Shown here one piece after another: positions 62,478 through 64,000 of a stretch of 64,000 nucleotides of DNA (positions are counted from its first letter, which is position 1; every line of letters starts with the position of its first letter). The position numbers and the translations under genes are program-made. The stretch covers positions 50,154 to 114,153 of the forward strand of contig NZ_AZCX01000006.1 in the NCBI RefSeq assembly GCF_001433995.1, in the 5' to 3' direction. A model generated the notes under the pieces. It saw nothing but the letters and a program-made list of their open reading frames with translations, ran no database searches and was not told where the DNA came from. Source of the stretch: Secundilactobacillus kimchicus JCM 15530. GTDB lineage: Bacteria; Bacillota; Bacilli; Lactobacillales; Lactobacillaceae.

Positions 62478-63326
62478 ATGGCTTTAACTGATACCTACAC
62501 ATTAAGTAACGGTGTTAAGATTCCGGTTGTCGGCTTTGGGACTTGGCAAACACCGTCTGGCGACGTCGCTTATCAAGCCGTCTTGGATGCCTTGAAGGCG
62601 GGTTATCGACACATCGATACGGCCGCTGCATACGGCAACGAGGAAAGCGTCGGCAAAGCCATCCATGATTCTGGTGTGAAGCGTGAAGACTTATTTGTGA
62701 CCACCAAGTTATGGAATGCCGATCACGGATACGAAGCAACCAAGAAGGCGTTTGCGGACTCGCTGTCTCGCTTAGGACTAGAATACGTTGACCTATACTT
62801 GATTCACTGGCCGAACCCCGTGGATTTTCGTGACAACTGGGCTGAAGCTAACGCTGACTCATGGCGGGCCATGGAAGAATTCTACAATAACGGTCAAGCT
62901 AAGGCGATCGGGGTCTCGAACTTCCGTCCAGAACACCTGGATGAGCTACTAAAGACCGCCAAGGTGAAGCCGATGGTCAACCAAATCTTCTTGAACCCAT
63001 CCGACTTACAACCGGCTGTTGTTGAATACAACGATAACCACGATATTTTATCGGAAGCCTACAGCCCGCTTGGTACGGGGAAGATTTTCCAACTTGAAGA
63101 CCTGAAAGCCATTGCTGAAAAGTATGGCAAGTCGGTCCCACAGCTGGTCTTGCGTTGGCACCTACAACACGGTTTCTTACCGCTACCAAAGTCGGTTCAC
63201 ACCGATTACATCAAAGCTAACACAGAAATCTTCGACTTTGAGATTTCACCCGAAGACATGAAAACCATTGATGATCATCACGGTGCAGCAGGCTTAGCCA
63301 CTGACCCAGACCAAACGACGTTCTAA
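62478..63326 (+). CDS. Aldo/keto reductase
   Basis: 282 residues from ATG 62478 (GAGGAGG upstream). Catalytic D47 (YRHIDTA), Y52, K77 (TTKLW) and H110 (LIHWP); LPKSVHTDYIKANTEIF binds NADPH. Close in type to 2,5-diketo-gluconate or methylglyoxal reductases. Second member of this family in the window. Confidence 0.92.
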   Translation: MALTDTYTLSNGVKIPVVGFGTWQTPSGDVAYQAVLDALKAGYRHIDTAAAYGNEESVGKAIHDSGVKREDLFVTTKLWNADHGYEATKKAFADSLSRLGLEYVDLYLIHWPNPVDFRDNWAEANADSWRAMEEFYNNGQAKAIGVSNFRPEHLDELLKTAKVKPMVNQIFLNPSDLQPAVVEYNDNHDILSEAYSPLGTGKIFQLEDLKAIAEKYGKSVPQLVLRWHLQHGFLPLPKSVHTDYIKANTEIFDFEISPEDMKTIDDHHGAAGLATDPDQTTF

Positions 63327-63346
63327 CTCAAATCATGTCCCAATTG

Positions 63347-63376
63347 AAACCACCCAGTATTTGGGTGGTTTTTTTA
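63347..63376 (+). terminator. Terminator of the aldo/keto reductase
   Basis: AACCACCC / GGGTGGTT stem, AGTATTT loop, T7. Confidence 0.9.
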
Positions 63377-63385
63377 CTGGTCCAG

Positions 63386-63664
63386 GATAGTGGTTCAGGG
63401 TAGTAGCGACGCTTCGTTCGCGGGTCGGTTGATTAGCTGGAACGTACCGGGCATCGATTTGAGCTCGTCAAAGCCGGTCTCAAATATGAGCCTTATGTGC
63501 CTGGCAGGCCTTACATTGAGTGGGTTTAAATCGCTGTTCTTTAGTGGGATTAAGATAGTGGTTCAGGGTAGTGGGGATGCTTCGCCCGCGGGTCGGTTGA
63601 TTGGCTGGAACGTACCGGGCATCGATTTGAGCCCGTCAAAGCCGGTCTCAAATGCGAGCCTTAT
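63386..63664 (+). repeat. Direct repeat, two 108-111-bp copies, 168-bp period
   Basis: Copy 1 at 63386-63493 and copy 2 at 63554-63664 share GATAGTGGTTCAGGGTAGT, GGGTCGGTTGATT, GCTGGAACGTACCGGGCATC, AAGCCGGTCTCAAAT and GAGCCTTAT with few changes. The period is a multiple of three, so a meaningless open frame runs through it. Within each copy ATTTGAG / CTCAAAT can pair. Confidence 0.85.
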
Positions 63665-63668
63665 TGTA

Positions 63669-63752
63669 AGTCGGAAACCCCACCGACTAACAATAATTTC
63701 GGTACTGAGCCATCAACCGACCCCCGGGCTTGACGGTGGTGTCCGACTTTTT
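63669..63752 (+). repeat. Long imperfect hairpin with diverged inverted copy of the repeat core
   Basis: AGTCGGA..CCCACCG (63669) pairs with CGGTGG..TCCGACT ending 63748, then T5. On the minus strand the right arm reads GGGTCGGTTGATGGCT followed by TACCG, a diverged version of the direct-repeat core. Terminator-like, but no gene ends here. Confidence 0.6.
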
Positions 63753-64000
63753 AATGGAATGACGATTTAGGTTGTGGAATGAAGAAACTGCTTGGCACTT
63801 TCGTTTGGCTGATGCTGTTACTGGTGCCGAGATTCAGCCAGTGGTTTGACAATCAGTTGAGCTACTTTCTGCGGCCGTCCCTTGCGTTGTCACAGCACAC
63901 CAAGCGCCATCCAATTCATTGTCAAATCGGCCCACAAGTCATGAGAAACCGAAATTTTAGCCGATAACTGGTTGGGTGGGGTCACAAACACTATGTAATG

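Noticed and set aside
63390..63770. 126-codon open frame over the repeats near the window end.
   Set aside because: It exists because the repeat period is divisible by three; no ribosome site, no domain, and the two halves are copies of one another.
63779..63967. 62-codon frame starting MKKLLGTFVWLMLLL.
   Set aside because: Hydrophobic start is attractive but there is no good ribosome site and the rest lacks coding character.
63890..64000. Minus-strand frame of 36 codons running off the window end (ends ADLTMNWMALGVL).
   Set aside because: Could be the tail of a real gene, but it is too short to support without the sequence beyond 64000.

Overview
The window reads as a chromosomal segment of a lactobacillus (family Lactobacillaceae, Bacillota). 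The reasons are moderate GC, strong GGAGG ribosome sites with many TTG/GTG starts, two T-box leaders, PurBox-like and cre-like sites, CcpA-type glycerol and galactose genes, a LysM wall protein, BrnQ, NhaC and GntP carriers, and a large set of amino-acid uptake systems. I cannot name the species. Gene density is high, with no rRNA, tRNA, intact prophage, IS transposase or CRISPR array.

Layout. 1-5.8 kb: end of an amino-acid ABC transporter operon that also encodes a UroD/MtaA-superfamily protein with the zinc-methyltransferase ligands. Then come an isochorismatase-like hydrolase, an amino-acid permease, and a MerR/SDR pair whose MerR is broken by a 7-bp tandem duplication. 5.8-17.8 kb: arsenate reductase with a small membrane protein, NlpC/P60 and YiiX-type cell-wall or amide hydrolases, an Rrf2/NmrA oxidoreductase pair, BrnQ, a LysM protein, a MerR/epimerase pair with an intact operator, an MFS exporter, and a B3/4 protein with two nonsense codons. 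17.8-21 kb: T-box-controlled amino-acid ABC transporter. 21-35 kb: PH-domain pair, two Usp proteins, GDPD, an Asp-type permease, PEBP, M20 peptidase, an aldo/keto reductase, a glycerate module (GntP + glycerate kinase), and an ABC permease/binding-protein pair without an ATPase.

35-44.5 kb looks like a rearranged accessory stretch: an amidase and a decayed second amidase, a fused TetR/MFS deletion scar, MerR-CMD, a TetR-regulated FtsX-type ABC exporter, and a secreted ADP-ribosyltransferase-like protein with R, STS and ExE motifs. 45-51 kb: a second T-box (best read as tyrosine) with an NhaC-type carrier, then guaC-purA and divergent purB with PurBox-like sites. 51-64 kb: an unannotated structured region between an XRE regulator and a hydrolase, small hydrolases, a protein phosphatase, glpK with altered regulatory and catalytic-loop residues, an RlmCD-type methyltransferase, galM, a second aldo/keto reductase, and a 168-bp-period repeat.

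The strongest leads are the secreted ADP-ribosyltransferase, a family of long hairpin elements with a conserved frame and co-varying arms (31965, 60700, 57012 in inverse orientation, plus a relic at 58655), the HxC...C methyltransferase-like protein beside an amino-acid transporter, the G5/C5-loop hairpin triplet at 51.9 kb, and the MerR frameshift by tandem duplication.
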